From Cantharellus purpuraceus (Eukaryota; Basidiomycota; Agaricomycetes; Cantharellales; Hydnaceae): 64,000 bases of DNA. The DNA lies in assembly GCA_025174535.1 (NCBI GenBank), contig JALBUN010000006.1, positions 1,302,001 to 1,366,000 of the forward strand, read 5' to 3'. The position numbers and the translations under genes are program-made. Positions 1 to 11,054 of this stretch are shown here, one piece after another (the stretch's first letter is position 1; the number at the start of each line of letters is the position of its first letter). The notes below the pieces were generated by a model, which worked only from the letters and a program-made list of their open reading frames with translations, did not search any database and had not been told where the DNA came from.

Positions 1-218
1 TGCGCACCAACTCTGAATGTGCGAAACATTATTCAGATTCAAAAGTAATCGATGTTCATGATTGAGTTTTCGCCAACTCAACATTTTGTAGATAAAAAAG
101 TGTGAAAGTTTTCAGGAATATTTTTTTGTGCGGTTTGACCACCAATACCACCCAGCTTATTATTAGAACAGCCGACTTGTACAAAAGCAGGCGAATTCCT
201 GCTGATATCGACATCGAA

Positions 219-837
219 TCAAGTTCTCTTAACGCGCACCCGAGTGATTGCTCCTATTAACGCTGAGGTGGCGGCTGTCCCCTGGCCAGGAGCGGTTGGA
301 GTTTCAGTCGTTGCTACAGTGGCTGAAGATATTGCGACCTGTGGTTTCGAAGCCTGTCCCTGGTCCCCACTTCCCTTGTTCCTTCTTTGGACCATGTTAC
401 CAATCACCCCACCGACCACCCCAGCGATGACAAGAACGACAATAATTAGCCCAATAGTCCACTTTGGCGTCAACTGACATCTCCGATTGCGTGTTTTTCC
501 TAAGGTGTGCGGTTTTGGAGATGATAGACTCGTTCCAGAAACTTCCTTCGTGATGGTGGAGGTACCGGCTTCCAGGTGACTGTGCACTAACGCTGGAGCA
601 TTAGGCACAACCCTCGTGTTGTAGCCATCTTTCAGAATGGAGATGTCATAGCCTAGCTATTCTAAAGTCAACTGAAGACAGCAGTAGAGGAAATAGCAGA
701 CTCAAGACCTCATCATTATGATCAGTTTTGGCTCTTAGAGTGGGAATTGGTGTTTGCGGTTGAGGTAAGTTCCGGAAGGCACCCTGACTGACACCAGAAA
801 GTGTACTAGTCTGGGTATAAAGTGGTTGATCAACCAT
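219..837 (-). CDS. small single-pass membrane protein, cluster copy A (intact)
   Basis: I do not recognise a named family. Two exons join in frame: 837-709 (43 codons) and 656-219, giving about 188 residues. The start is the ATG at 837, because the other cluster copies begin with the same MVDQPLYTQT-like sequence. The 52-bp intron has donor GTCTTG and acceptor ATAG. Exon 1 is Pro/Gln-rich. Exon 2 opens with the motif LGYDISIL, followed by a Ser/Thr-rich stretch, basic residues (KTRNRR), one hydrophobic helix rich in Ile, Val and Gly (about residues 110-132), then RR and a Ser/Thr/Pro tail. This looks like a single-pass membrane protein, but orientation and function are unknown. It heads a tandem array of broken paralogues to its right and resembles the gene at 5949-6587 in size, exon number and motif order. 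Confidence 0.6.
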
Positions 838-947
838 TGTGTAGACGATATGTGATGTACTGGATGTGGGGTCGTGCTACAACCCATCTCTATTGTTTCA
901 GCTCTTGAGGCTTTTACTTAGCGCCCTACCTTGACAGTACATGAGAA

Positions 948-1130
948 CTTGGTGCCTACGTTGCTGTGGCCAGACAGCTAGGCACATCAAAAGCAGGGCT
1001 CGGAAGCATTGCGGCACCTCACTATGATTGTCAGTGCCGCCACGTCTATCGGGGACTACATGCCACGCTGAGCAGCGCTCTGAAATGGTGAGAAGCACGG
1101 TATCGATTGACCGGCACGAGTACGGACACA
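948..1130. repeat. duplicated upstream region of the membrane-protein cluster
   Basis: This stretch upstream of copy A resembles 4095-4225 upstream of copy D. Shared landmarks are the phrase around 'cagctaggcac' or 'caactaggcac', a following 'aaagcag' or 'gaagcag', and 'cagcgctctgaaa' versus 'cagtgctctgaaa'. The duplicated unit therefore includes promoter sequence as well as coding exons. Confidence 0.5.
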
Positions 1131-1433
1131 CCTGCAGTATTTTCAGTTACTTAGTTCGAAGGTTTAGCTGGTGTGGTATTGGATTGAAACACAATATGAC
1201 AAGCGAGCAGTTCATGCATGAGCGTTACAATTAAGCGGAGAACACTGGAAGGACAGACCTACACGGACCATGTCTTTCGATGGAGCTACCTCGACAAAAC
1301 CTCCTTTCGCTATCTAAAGAAGACAGTCGAGGATGGAGTCGTGGTGATAGTCAACAGCAACAGGAGGTCAGAACTGTTTCGTGTCCGTCACTCGTCACCG
1401 TGACCTCTGTTGTGACTGGTATCGAATTGATGT

Positions 1434-1922
1434 TCAATGTCGTATTCGGACTCGCAACCTGGTGAGGCAGTTTGATCGTTGTTTTTCTTTCAAACCAACA
1501 CCGACCACCCCACCACCACAGCTCCAACAATGACGAGAATGACAATAACCAGCCCAATACACTGCTTTCGTAAAATGTCTTCGTGCGTGTATCGCTGGAA
1601 GTGTGTCTTGAGACGATGGATTGCTTCCAAAATACTCCTTTGTTAGAGTCCCAGCTTCCAAGTGAGAACTCCATGCTGGCGCAGCCAGTGGCGTTCGGCA
1701 TGAGTTCGGATTTGGGCTGGCATCCTTCAGAATCGAAATGTCATAGCCTAGCTATTTGATTCAAAAGTAAGTCAAAAGAGAGAAGAATTGGAGACAGCTA
1801 ACCTCAGCATCGCGACCAATCCTGACTCCCGAAGTGGGTGCTGGTGTTTGTGGTTGAGGTAAGTTTCGGAAAGAAGGCAGACTGAAATCCGTAGTCTGGG
1901 TATAAAGCGGTCGGTCAACCAT
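1434..1922 (-). pseudogene. membrane-protein cluster copy B, frameshifted
   Basis: Exon 1 (1922-1803, 40 codons) is intact and begins MVDRPLYTQT. Exon 2 starts at about 1751 with the family motif LGYDISILKD and the shared segment HLEAGTLTKE. The frame then stays open to a stop at 1434, but the expected hydrophobic helix (IGLVIVILVIVGAVV) lies in another frame. A single-base change near 1575 would account for this, and a second frame change follows before the end of the helix. The reading frame as it stands has lost its membrane segment, so I call it a pseudogene. An unrecognised intron is the alternative. Confidence 0.55.
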
Positions 1923-2664
1923 GGCTTAGATGGTAAGGAGGGTAGGCAATCATTTACTGGTCGGTTACTTGATATAATAGCTGTGGTCTCGTTTGAAGCG
2001 CTCCTAACTGGATATCACGCTAGTAGCGCTGTTAACAAAGTTGCTATGGTTTCTAATGATCCCTCGTATGGCGGTTCATTGCACAGATGGGTTTGGTGCC
2101 TCTTCACTGACATGAAGTATTGGACGTTCACGCCATGTTGATTGCGTGTACGACTTCAGAAGATGTTGACCATTCTACCTGTCTACTTTATCTAGTGCAC
2201 GGTGTCATATGGCCACTGGAGCAGTGAGAATATATGGTAATGGCTCTTACACCTAATGTCAAGCCAACAAATATCGCACACATACGAGCGAAGACACGTT
2301 GAAGCCACGCATTGAACCACACAAAGCGTTCAAGTTTACTATAAGGTCGTATGTAAAAAATCCATTGAGAAGTTATGACCTCTGATCATCATGGGAGCGT
2401 GATGCGGATACAGCATGACAGTCATGGTTGGAGTGCTCCCTGGCTGATAACCATCAGCAACAGGTGTCTGACATTTTCACACTGGATATGATCACTCCTA
2501 GGCATATCTCCCGAGGTCGTAAATACTATCATTGCACACTGTGACATAGTAGAGGACCGACGAGGACAGGTCCTGTTGTCATTGAGCCGAGAGGGAAGGA
2601 GTTCTATGATGGCGATAAATAAAGATATTATAAATTCTAGTCGAAGAAGACAAAGCTATTGCGA
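1923..2664. other. intergenic, no gene seen
   Basis: No open frame of family character is visible here. The stretch lies between the 5' end of copy B and the 3' end of copy C and probably holds copy B's promoter. A 'ggtgcctcttcactgacatg' segment near 2096 faintly resembles the duplicated upstream region. Confidence 0.4.
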
Positions 2665-3560
2665 TCACTGCCTCTGATTGTCCTCACGTCGTACCTTCAA
2701 AACACCAACCAACGCTACAACGAGGATGAGAATGATAAAAGGTAGCCAAATAATTTGCGTTCGTGTCAAAATAAACCGATGTGTCCATCGACGCCAAGCA
2801 GCAATACTGCTTATGTGTAGCTTGAGACGATGGATTGGTATCAGGTATCCTCGTTGGAATGCCTGCCTCCAAGTTACTAGCACTGGATCAATGAGTTGGG
2901 AGGTGTCACGAATATCTCTCAAAATTGAGACGTCATAGCCTAGAGGCGACGGATTGGTGCCAGATTCTTCCTTGGCTGGAGTGCCTGTCTCAAGGTCAGA
3001 ACGTTGTGATAACTCTGGATTGCCCGTGCTGGAGGTGTCGCGAACGTCCCGTAAGATCGAAATGTCGTACACTAGCTATTTCCAATCAAGTCAACTAAAG
3101 GAATCAAATGAGAAGTGCGGAGTATTCTGTAACGGTCACCGCACGAGACCGTTATGTCTCGGCTCCACTTCTGACTTCGTTCAACCGAAGCCGAATCTTT
3201 TGTATGATAAATCTCAAGCTACCATAAATAAGTTTCTTTTTGTTCTATTATCCTTTTATTTCCAGTACTATTGAACTCCTAAATAGGTAATTTAGATAGT
3301 GTAAGTAGTGAGCGAAGGAGAGAGAGAGGGCTAACTTTGGTTCTACTCGCGTTATCCCACTCATATCACATCGGACATCGCAATCTCGAAGTTCTTGTGT
3401 GTCGCAGTATCTCACAAATTCGGCGACCTCACATATTCAGATCAGACCTCGCGATTGTGATCTGGTTTGACTATGGAAGTAGGTGCTGGCGTTTGTGGTT
3501 CAGGAAAAGCCCCGGAAGACTGACTGACGTTTACAGTCTGAGTATGGCGTGGTAGTAGAA
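2665..3560 (-). pseudogene. membrane-protein cluster copy C, rearranged
   Basis: Exon 2 (about 3071-2665) has the motif YDISILRD after an ATAGCTAG acceptor. It then repeats itself: a second GYDVSILRD appears about 45 codons later with its own CTAG-like junction, so the start of exon 2 has been duplicated internally. It keeps a hydrophobic segment near its C-terminus. The matching exon 1 (about 3560-3455, ending DHNRE before GTCTGA) has lost its ATG and is now read through as the tail of copy D. The copy looks non-functional or chimeric. A transcript using copy D's frame remains possible. Confidence 0.45.
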
Positions 3561-4059
3561 TATGTGAGCTTTGAAGGGGTTCGTTACCGTAGTGACTGAT
3601 GATATGTTCAATGTCGCAATTGAAGCCTGCGTCTGTTCTCCGGACCACGTCACTGATCACTCCACCCACCACTGCTCCAACAACGGCGAGAATGGCAATA
3701 ATGAACTCAATAGTCCGCTTCCGTGTCGACAGGAATCTCCTTGGGCGTGTCTCTCCTGAAGTGGAATGTGCGTGAGAGGATGGACTGGCTTCAGAAGCTT
3801 CCTTGGTCACACACCTAGAGCGTTGGGTAGGAAGTTGGTGACATGACCATCTATCAGAATTGAAATGTCGTAGCCTAGCTGTCTCACGGAAAAAGTCAGC
3901 TGGAAGTCAATAGAAATAATTGGCGGGCACAAGACCTCGTCAATGTAATCATATCTGTCCCTTGAAGCGAGAGCCGGTGTGTGGTTGAGGTAAGGTCTAG
4001 AAGGGAGGCGAATTGACACCAGAAAGTGTAGTCTGGGTATAAAGTGGTTGGTCAACCAT
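3442..4059 (-). pseudogene. membrane-protein cluster copy D, with stop and frameshift
   Basis: The conserved ATG at 4059 reads MVDQPLYTQT but meets an in-frame TAG after 20 codons. Exon 2 restarts with LGYDISIL near 3877 and meets a TGA at about 3807, just before the TKEAS segment that other copies carry in frame. Past that break, an open frame (3810-3442) holds the transmembrane helix (IIAILAVVGAVVGGVI) and runs into copy C's exon 1. The order is family-like, but the two lesions make a complete product unlikely. Confidence 0.5.
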
Positions 4060-4233
4060 CACGTAGAGGACGGGTAATGCGAAATTAGGAATGAGTCGAT
4101 GCCTCAGTTGTTGTGACCACACAACTAGGCACGTTAGAAGCAGTATTAGCCTTGCTCTCATACTGTTTCTGAAGATAGACTAATCCATTCACCCCTGCAC
4201 TGACCAGTGCTCTGAAAGGGTGGAAACACGCAT

Positions 4234-4422
4234 CTAGGACTCAGAACCACGATTATTGACTGTGTGAGTGGGTTCTGGTGTTTGTGGTTCAGGAATTTCC
4301 CACAAATGCTTGTACAGCCCGAGTAAGTCAGTTATTGCAGACATAGAGCGTGAGTTGCGAGAGAGTTTGCTCGATTCAGTGTGATTTGTGAAGGTTTGTT
4401 GAGACGCCTGCAGTATCAACAA
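4234..4422 (-). pseudogene. membrane-protein cluster exon 1 remnant E
   Basis: A short open frame ends with IPEPQTPEPTHTVNN, which matches the PQPQTPIPTL part of exon 1 in copy A. No exon 2 follows before copy D's upstream region. It is probably the leftover of a fifth unit. Confidence 0.4.
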
Positions 4423-5344
4423 TGGCTTGTTCGAAGGCTTAGGTTATGTGAAGTGGAGGTACGATCAATGAAATGATGATTACCTGGTGTTGAGCTCTCA
4501 CCTTCCTCGTTAATTCCTTGCTTAGATCACACGCTCTGACCTTGATGCATTGATGTCTCATCTCGCCTAGCCCTCAGAGTTTGTATCTTGAAAACTAATA
4601 CAATAGTACGGGTGCCGCAATGCACTACTTGTCTCTGCACAGGACGAGATTGGTTTTCTTGTTTCAAGTTGTTTAATTCTGGAGTCAAGCGACAATTGGT
4701 GATATGGATGTTATGAACCGAACGCACAGTCTCATTCACTCCTTCGAAATGCCTGCGCATAAGAAACCAGCCTATGTTTAGCGGAGGTTTCGTCCGACTT
4801 CTACAGACGTCAGGCTTGTCACACAGACACAATGCAGTGTATGTCATAATAGCACCTCAGTTCTAGGAGATGTCCAAATAATTTTGTCATCACGGGTGTC
4901 GAAGTGGGCGTCTGAATATTAAATGTCGTACATATGGCACTCTTCGTATACGCCTGCAGCTGCGTTACACATCTAGAGTCTTCGTCGCAGTCGCAATCGT
5001 ACAGCAGTAACGGCTCATTTGTCACGCCAAACGGTGCTCCTTTGTTGATACCTTGACTTATGCGACGCGTTCCGCGTACCCATTTGGCACCGTGGATCCG
5101 TACGGTGATCGGGGCCACTGAATTAGGGACTAGACGAATGTCACTTGTGGCATTTCCTATCCCCCAAAAGGTCTAGTGGCCAGTTTATAATCCTGGCGAA
5201 ACACGAGAAATTATACTTACGCAACACGTCGAGGCGCCGGAACATCCATACTTGCAGGAAATTTCGGGGTCCGCTGAGCCCGGAAGAGCTCTCATTCTCC
5301 AAGGGCTACGGTGTCTGGCCGTTGTGCAGACAGGCTGCAGAATA
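4423..5344. other. intergenic, no gene seen
   Basis: Open frames on the minus strand (4527-5118) show no family motif, no credible splice chain and no hydrophobic segment. This stretch probably separates the membrane-protein array from the next small gene and contains that gene's promoter. Confidence 0.35.
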
Positions 5345-5719
5345 ATGACTCCATTGCCGCTTAGTTCGCAGATGGCGCAAATTGCAAAAGCATGGAAATT
5401 CGACCCGCTCAGACCCACTCTCCAAATGGAGACTTTCCTTACATCGCTTGCCGCACATCCTAAACTCACTCCCGAGGCAGTACGGGCTGCCCAGGCTTTA
5501 AGAGATAATGCTGCTCAGAAAAAGGTCTGTGCCGTCTTTTGACTGCTTCCATCTCATTTCAGTGTTGCTGATATCCTGCACATACAGTGGCCAGTTTCTG
5601 CCAAGTTGACTCACCCAGCGTCCATGCCAGAGTACTATGACCGTCTATTGGAAGGGATGGAGAAGAGTGTCAAAGGCGTTGGGAGACCATGGTGGAAGAT
5701 TTTCTTCGGCGTTTGGTGA
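5345..5719 (+). CDS. small conserved-looking protein, unassigned
   Basis: I do not recognise the family. The likely start is the ATG at 5345 (MTPLPLSSQMAQ); an in-frame ATG at 5252 is possible. Exon 1 runs to the AAAAAG just before a GTCTGT donor. A branch-like 'tgctgat' and a CATACAG acceptor precede exon 2, which reads WPVSAKLTHP and ends GRPWWKIFFGVW at the stop ending at 5719. The product is about 100 residues, soluble-looking and rich in Ala and Leu helices, with an aromatic C-terminus. The clean splice pattern and compositional uniformity argue that it is real. It could be a small mitochondrial or cytosolic factor, but nothing in the sequence decides this. Confidence 0.5.
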
Positions 5720-5948
5720 TGACTGGAGAGGCATTCCGTCCCGGCGTATAAGATTGTATTATCCAGTGTTTTGCACTCGTGAATAAAAAATAATTAAATC
5801 CACCTTTAAAACATCGATCCTAGAATACCAAGCACAATATACATAAAACGAAGCAAGGTGGTTATAAGAGGGACAAGACGTTCTGAGCCGGTCGCCTTGG
5901 TATCACTCCGGTCCAACATCCATACGCTCGCTACCATTCAATACCAGC

Positions 5949-6587
5949 CTATGATGGTGCCATTGACCGGGCCCCAAAAGAGCCTCCTGGTGATGTTGTT
6001 GTGCCCGATGCACTCGACTTGTTCGCATCCGGCCCTACTCCACCTGATCCTCCAGTCACGGCCGAGGGGGCAGCAGTAGTAGTCGATGATGACACCGCGC
6101 CCACTCCCTGATCCGTCCCATTCGTCGGGGCCGCTGAAGTTCCTTGTTTAGTGGCCTGCTCGTGTTTGGCTCCCTTTGAAACCGTGCCTCCCACGGCCCC
6201 CCCCACAACCGCGCCCACAATCACAATCGCTAGAATAGCGAGTCCAATCATGCCTCCGCGTGTCCGCCAAAAGGGAACCTTGCCCCTCGCGCGGACGGGA
6301 GAGTCCCCCGAAGTCAGCGCATTATAATTTTCTTTTGACACCATTGCTTCCGGTTGACTCGTTGGCGTGTGATTGCCTCGCACTGGGGGAGGTTCGTCTA
6401 GTAAATCAACATTGTAGCCTTCCTGTCAACATGAAATCCAGAGAAGACCGTGGGTGAACACCTGGGAAATAACGAGCGGCTCAGAGTTACACCTCACCTG
6501 TTTGGCTGCCTTGGACACCGCAGGTGTCGCAGCGAGGAGCGACCGGTCATACCCTGCATCAAGTGGATTCGCTCGAGGGGCAGACAT
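5949..6587 (-). CDS. single-pass membrane protein related to the 0-4.4 kb cluster
   Basis: Exon 1 (6587-6498, 30 codons) begins MSAPRANPLDAGYDRSLL. A 75-bp GTGAGG...GACAG intron follows, then exon 2 (6422-5949), giving 187 residues. Exon 2 opens EGYNVDLLDEPPP, analogous to the LGYDISIL opening of the tandem copies. It then has basic residues (RARGKVPFWRTRGG), one Ile/Val/Gly-rich helix (about residues 95-118) and a long Ser/Thr/Gly/Ala tail. The frame is clean with canonical splice sites, so this looks like the functional relative, possibly the source, of the degenerating array to its left. The Ser/Thr-rich tail fits O-glycosylation if it faces outside the cell. Function is unknown. Confidence 0.65.
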
Positions 6588-7142
6588 GGTGGGTAGAGCG
6601 AACGCGGGTGTTAGAGCGCCTAAGACATCAACAAGGCTGTGTCCCTAACATTGAAGCTCCGACGACAGTTCTCAGACCCACCGATGAATCGTGACATGCC
6701 GTCGCCGTGCACAGGCCGTCTCCAAACTATTATTATTATTGCCTGTGAATATTAGCAAACAGCTGTCTTGTATAACATGACAGTAATGCCACGAAAATCC
6801 ATAACAAGAAAAACTGAACAGAGAAATGAGTCGAGAGTCACACTGCCATCAGATCCAAACTGCATTGAATGAAATTTAAGAACGAAACTGAAAACGATGA
6901 AAAACTAGATGGTGCGCAGTGTCTTTCCTTAATTGTATCCAAGCTGGCTAATAAAGGTGGGGAGGAGATTGGTGAAAATGAAGTGAGTTGCGTAGGGCAG
7001 AAGTGGCATAGTAATTCAGGTATCACCGATCAGGAAGCAGCTACACATGAAGGTCAGCTCAGCAGGTTGCGTTACTAGACATTAAAAATCAAAGACCTTC
7101 ATTAACATCCCCAATCACGGCCGCTGCGAGTAGCATAACTTG
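6588..7142. other. intergenic between membrane protein and MSB1-like gene
   Basis: The left part should hold the promoter of the minus-strand membrane protein and the right part the 3' flank of the Msb1-domain gene. An ATT/TAT trinucleotide run lies near 6727-6740. I see no credible coding region. Confidence 0.4.
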
Positions 7143-10100
7143 TTAGCGTCTACATAAGAACTCGTCAACAACCCACACACCTTCATCATCAACAGCAGGT
7201 ATGGTATTATCAGCAGTAGGCACCTTTGCAGGAATCTCGGACGGGACTTCATGTACAACAGGTTCTTCATTCAAACCTTCATCCTTGTCAGTAGAAACTG
7301 GTACAGTATCATGATCCTCCGGAACGTCGGGCTGGGTGGGCTCGGGTTCAGCTTCAGCCTGTTGCTCTTCAGAAGATATGGCCTGGACCTCATTTGAAGA
7401 TGAAACAGCAGGCCCATCATTTGCCATCTCGGCCTCATCAGCAGGAATTGGCTCAGTATCATAAGCCTCTGGAACATAGGGTTCAGCCTGCGCCTCAGTA
7501 GAGACAGTCGGTTTAACACTCTGCTCCTCGACAGGCTCCTCGACGGTGTGTTCCTCAATTTCTGCCGCGAGCTCAGGTGTAGCGGCTGAAATGTCCTGGG
7601 TCCCGTCAGATGTAACAATCGTATCCCCAGATACTTCCTCTATGGTTGGCGCATGCACGGCCTCAGGTTGCTCAGTGACGGAGTCTTCAGCGGCAGGTCT
7701 CTCAATAGATGCGGGAATATCACCATTGTTATTATGCAGAGATTCAGGGACGGCGCTTTCCGCAGCCAATGTCTCAGAGGGCGGTGTGACCTCAGGATCG
7801 GCTGCCGACGGCGCCTCTGGTGGCTGTTCAACAGTCGCTTCTGACTGCGTAAATCCCTCAGCGTCATCGGGGGAAGTGGCAGCGGCTTCAACAGAAGGCC
7901 CAGCATCAATCGGAGCAGGTGCAGGTGTGGTGGACACGGGATCTTCGGTTGAAGAGGGGTGCTCCTGATCAACGGGAACTTCATGACTGATGACCGGGGG
8001 GCTTTGAGTCGATTCTGGCTGTTCAACCGACGATGTAACAACGACTTGAGGCTCTTCAGGAATTTCCGAGGAAGCCACCTCTGGTACCTGTGCTTCAAGA
8101 GGCTGTGGGTCAGGCACAATGCTGGCGGGAGGTTGCGAGATAAGATCGTTCGTCTTCGGCGAAGTATGAAGATCTTCGACATCGGCAGACGTAGCAGCAG
8201 CTTCTGGTTCTTTTGGAGCGGTGACCGTTCCGGCAGCAGCAGTTGATTGCTGAGGCACAGGCACGGCAGCTGATTCTTCCTTTGGAGCCGGTTCCATCAC
8301 AGGTTGGGGCTCAGGAGTTACCTCTATGACAGCAGGTAATTGGTGATGTTGAGCTGAAGCCTCTACTACCTCCTTTGGCTCCTCAGACATCTGCTCCACA
8401 ACAGCGGCGAAGTCCTGGCTGGATGTAGGCTCCGCAGCCGCGACTTTAATGGCATCAGCTTCCTTAGCATCCCTGGTGGTAGGAACTTCAGCCTTTGAGT
8501 CACTGTCAATATGAATGGCAGGGAGAGGAGGTACCACAGCCTCCTTTTCAACACCTTTCTCCGAGAGGTTGATGCCATTAACTCCCTTTGCCCCACCACT
8601 GCCTCCGGATTTTCCGTTGACTGTTACGCCATTTGCCTGCCCCTCGTCCTCCTCCCGCAGAATCTCACCCAACTCTCCTACTTTTGCACTCTTTGCTGCC
8701 TTCCGCGCCGCAGAATCTCTCCCTCCTTTGACGACAGGAGCGCTCTCGTGTTTATGCGGAAAAATATTCCAACGCTTCCGAGTTGCTGCAAGCGTCGCCG
8801 CCGTCCATTTACCCTTGCTGCTTTCAGATTTTGTGGGTGAGGCCGGTGCAGGGGATGCAGCCATGGCAGAAGCTGCCGAAGCCTTCACCGGGGGTGGGGT
8901 AGGCTCGGCGAGGGCACGTTCAATCACCAACCATTCCACAGGCTTGTCACCCTCCCCGAGCCGGAGAGTCGGTATAGCCTTAAGTTGACACACGACAAAC
9001 GTGGGCCATGATCGTGCAATGGTATCTAAAAGAGTGTCGGCCCAAAAATCAATGAAAGCCTCGTCTAATTTGACGACTTGAGGAACCCCGTACGTAAGCC
9101 TACCAGGCTGAGCAGAGAGAGCAGACGGCAGAGGGGGGAGGGCCGTGTCGGCTGACGCACGGCGAGGTGAACTAGACTTGGCTGACTGATTACGTTTACC
9201 CGCTACTTTCTTCGCCGTAGGCTGCGAAACCTCGGTGTCGTTGTCCCAAAGGGAGGCAGCAAGGCTGAGGCCACTAGGTGAGCGGAACCCAGCGTTGGAG
9301 AACGCTTGCCAATCAGTCGCCACATCTGGTTCCCGATTGGAGATCGTAGGGGATCCAGTTGGTCTGTCATTAGATGATGCATCCCTGGAAGACCCTTGGA
9401 TGTCCCCATTTACGACAAATAAGGTAGGTGAAGTATCACCCGTGGAAAGGGGCCGCCTTGGATGACCGCCAGGTAGAGGTGCGAACAGGGACGGTGTAGG
9501 ACCCGACGGGGCATCAGGGGCAGGAACAAGAGACAGAAGGCGAATAGTCTCGTCAGCAAGAATACTAGTGAGGTTCAGTGAACCTTCTGAGTCCTCTCTC
9601 TCCGATTTTCCTTTGGATCCATCACCTGATGGAGTAGACTTGGATGCAACTTTACGAATACTTTTCCAGAGCGCTACATACTCTCCTGTGAAATTACCCT
9701 CAGCATCCGCATTGAATGCATCTTCTACAATACGGAGAGGATGCGGGCGAGATGAAGCGCTGGACTTGTCTGCAGTGATCCGGACGAGCAGTGCGGTCGC
9801 ACGGCGGGTGGAAAACCGAGACCTAGGCAGGAAGATATCATCATCCCCACGGCGATTCCTTTCAAAGGGGTAATTCTTCACGAGCTCCGTCAGTCGCTTC
9901 GGCATCCGTGACTGGGCCTCTTGTGCTCTACAGTTGCAAACTAAAAAGCCCACGAAGTATGAAGATGAAAAGGTCGCTTACCGAATGTATGCCAAAAAGA
10001 GATGCTCAAATTGACGGGCGGCGGCTTCCCACTGGGTATAGAACTCGTGCCACCCTAAACCTTGGACATTGCGGGAGCTAATAATCCACCAACCTAAGAC

Positions 10101-11054
10101 TTTGCTAAGTTTATTACCAGAAATACCATTCTCTTCTGAATGTGCCGCAAGAGAGGATACTAAGTCCAGTATGGCGCGTAAAAGTTGAGAGTGGGAGGCC
10201 GGGAGAAGAGGAACAAGGATGGTATCAAAAGCCTTAGACGGATAGGACTCTGATCGCTCTGAATCAACGAAAGACTGATACCAGTCGACAGCAGCAGAAG
10301 AGCTAAATGAATTCCTGTCGATTTGAAGATGTCTCAGTCCCCAGCGCAAAACAGCTGCCACATCATGCGGGTCGCGAGTATAACGCAACTCGGACTCAAA
10401 AGTAGTGGAAGGTGATGTAGAGTTAGAGGAAGAGGCATTAGACGGAGACGCGGTTAGAGATTGAAGAAACCGGCTGATGAGTTGTAACTGAATTTCCTGC
10501 TGTCGGGAAGATGCGAACCAGTGTGGCCGCATGACACCAAGTGTCCCCAAAGCTGCTCTCGCACAATCAAACATCGCCCCATGCAATAAAGACCACTCAC
10601 CCCGTTCAGATATAACCGTGGAGGTCTTCTCAACCAAAGCTAACGTCTCAGTGGCAGTCAGTCTCCTCACGCCTAGCACCTCGTCATCCAACCTAGGGGG
10701 ACCGCCGGCGATACCTGCGAACACAGCTTCCAAGCCCTGCGACTTCTTTTCATCAAGCGCTGTACCAGGGAGGCGTAAGGAGAGCATCGGTAACTTCTCG
10801 TTGGCTTTTGCTTCTACAGATGAGGAGGATGCCTGTTTTCGTCGAATGTTAATACCAATACCCCTGTCTGGTTGATCCTTGGATTTTGTCTTTGGAGGAG
10901 ACGAAGGAGATATTGAGCGCTGTAGAGATTCAGGAAAGGCAGGGGCGGTAGGAGAGGGTGTCTTGGGAACTGCCTCGTATTTTTCACCATCCAGAAGCGG
11001 GCTCGGATCTGCATTCTTCCTCTTGCCCAAGAAACGGGAAAGAAGGGAAGGCAT
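7143..11054 (-). CDS. Msb1/Mug8-domain morphogenesis protein
   Basis: Two exons, 11054-9982 and 9927-7143, join in phase 2 (donor GTAAGC, acceptor CTGTAG) to give 1285 residues. The first 360 residues match the fungal Msb1/Mug8 (DUF1708) domain. Visible landmarks are an RPHWF segment, a DPHDVAAVLRWGLRHL stretch, a LAAHSEENGISGNKLSK helix, GWWI and a terminal HLFLAYIR. In yeast Msb1 is a polarity and Cdc42/Rho-pathway scaffold at sites of growth, so a role in hyphal morphogenesis is the inference. From about residue 370 the protein is low-complexity: Ser/Thr/Pro-rich, a basic patch, then about 500 residues rich in Glu, Val, Pro and Ala with no folded domain visible. The long acidic tail is far beyond the domain core and should be intrinsically disordered. 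Confidence 0.85.

Noticed and set aside
7546..8988. Several plus-strand open frames opposite the Msb1-domain gene
   Set aside because: They are antisense shadows of a repetitive Glu/Pro-rich exon; composition mirrors the real strand and no start or splice context supports them.
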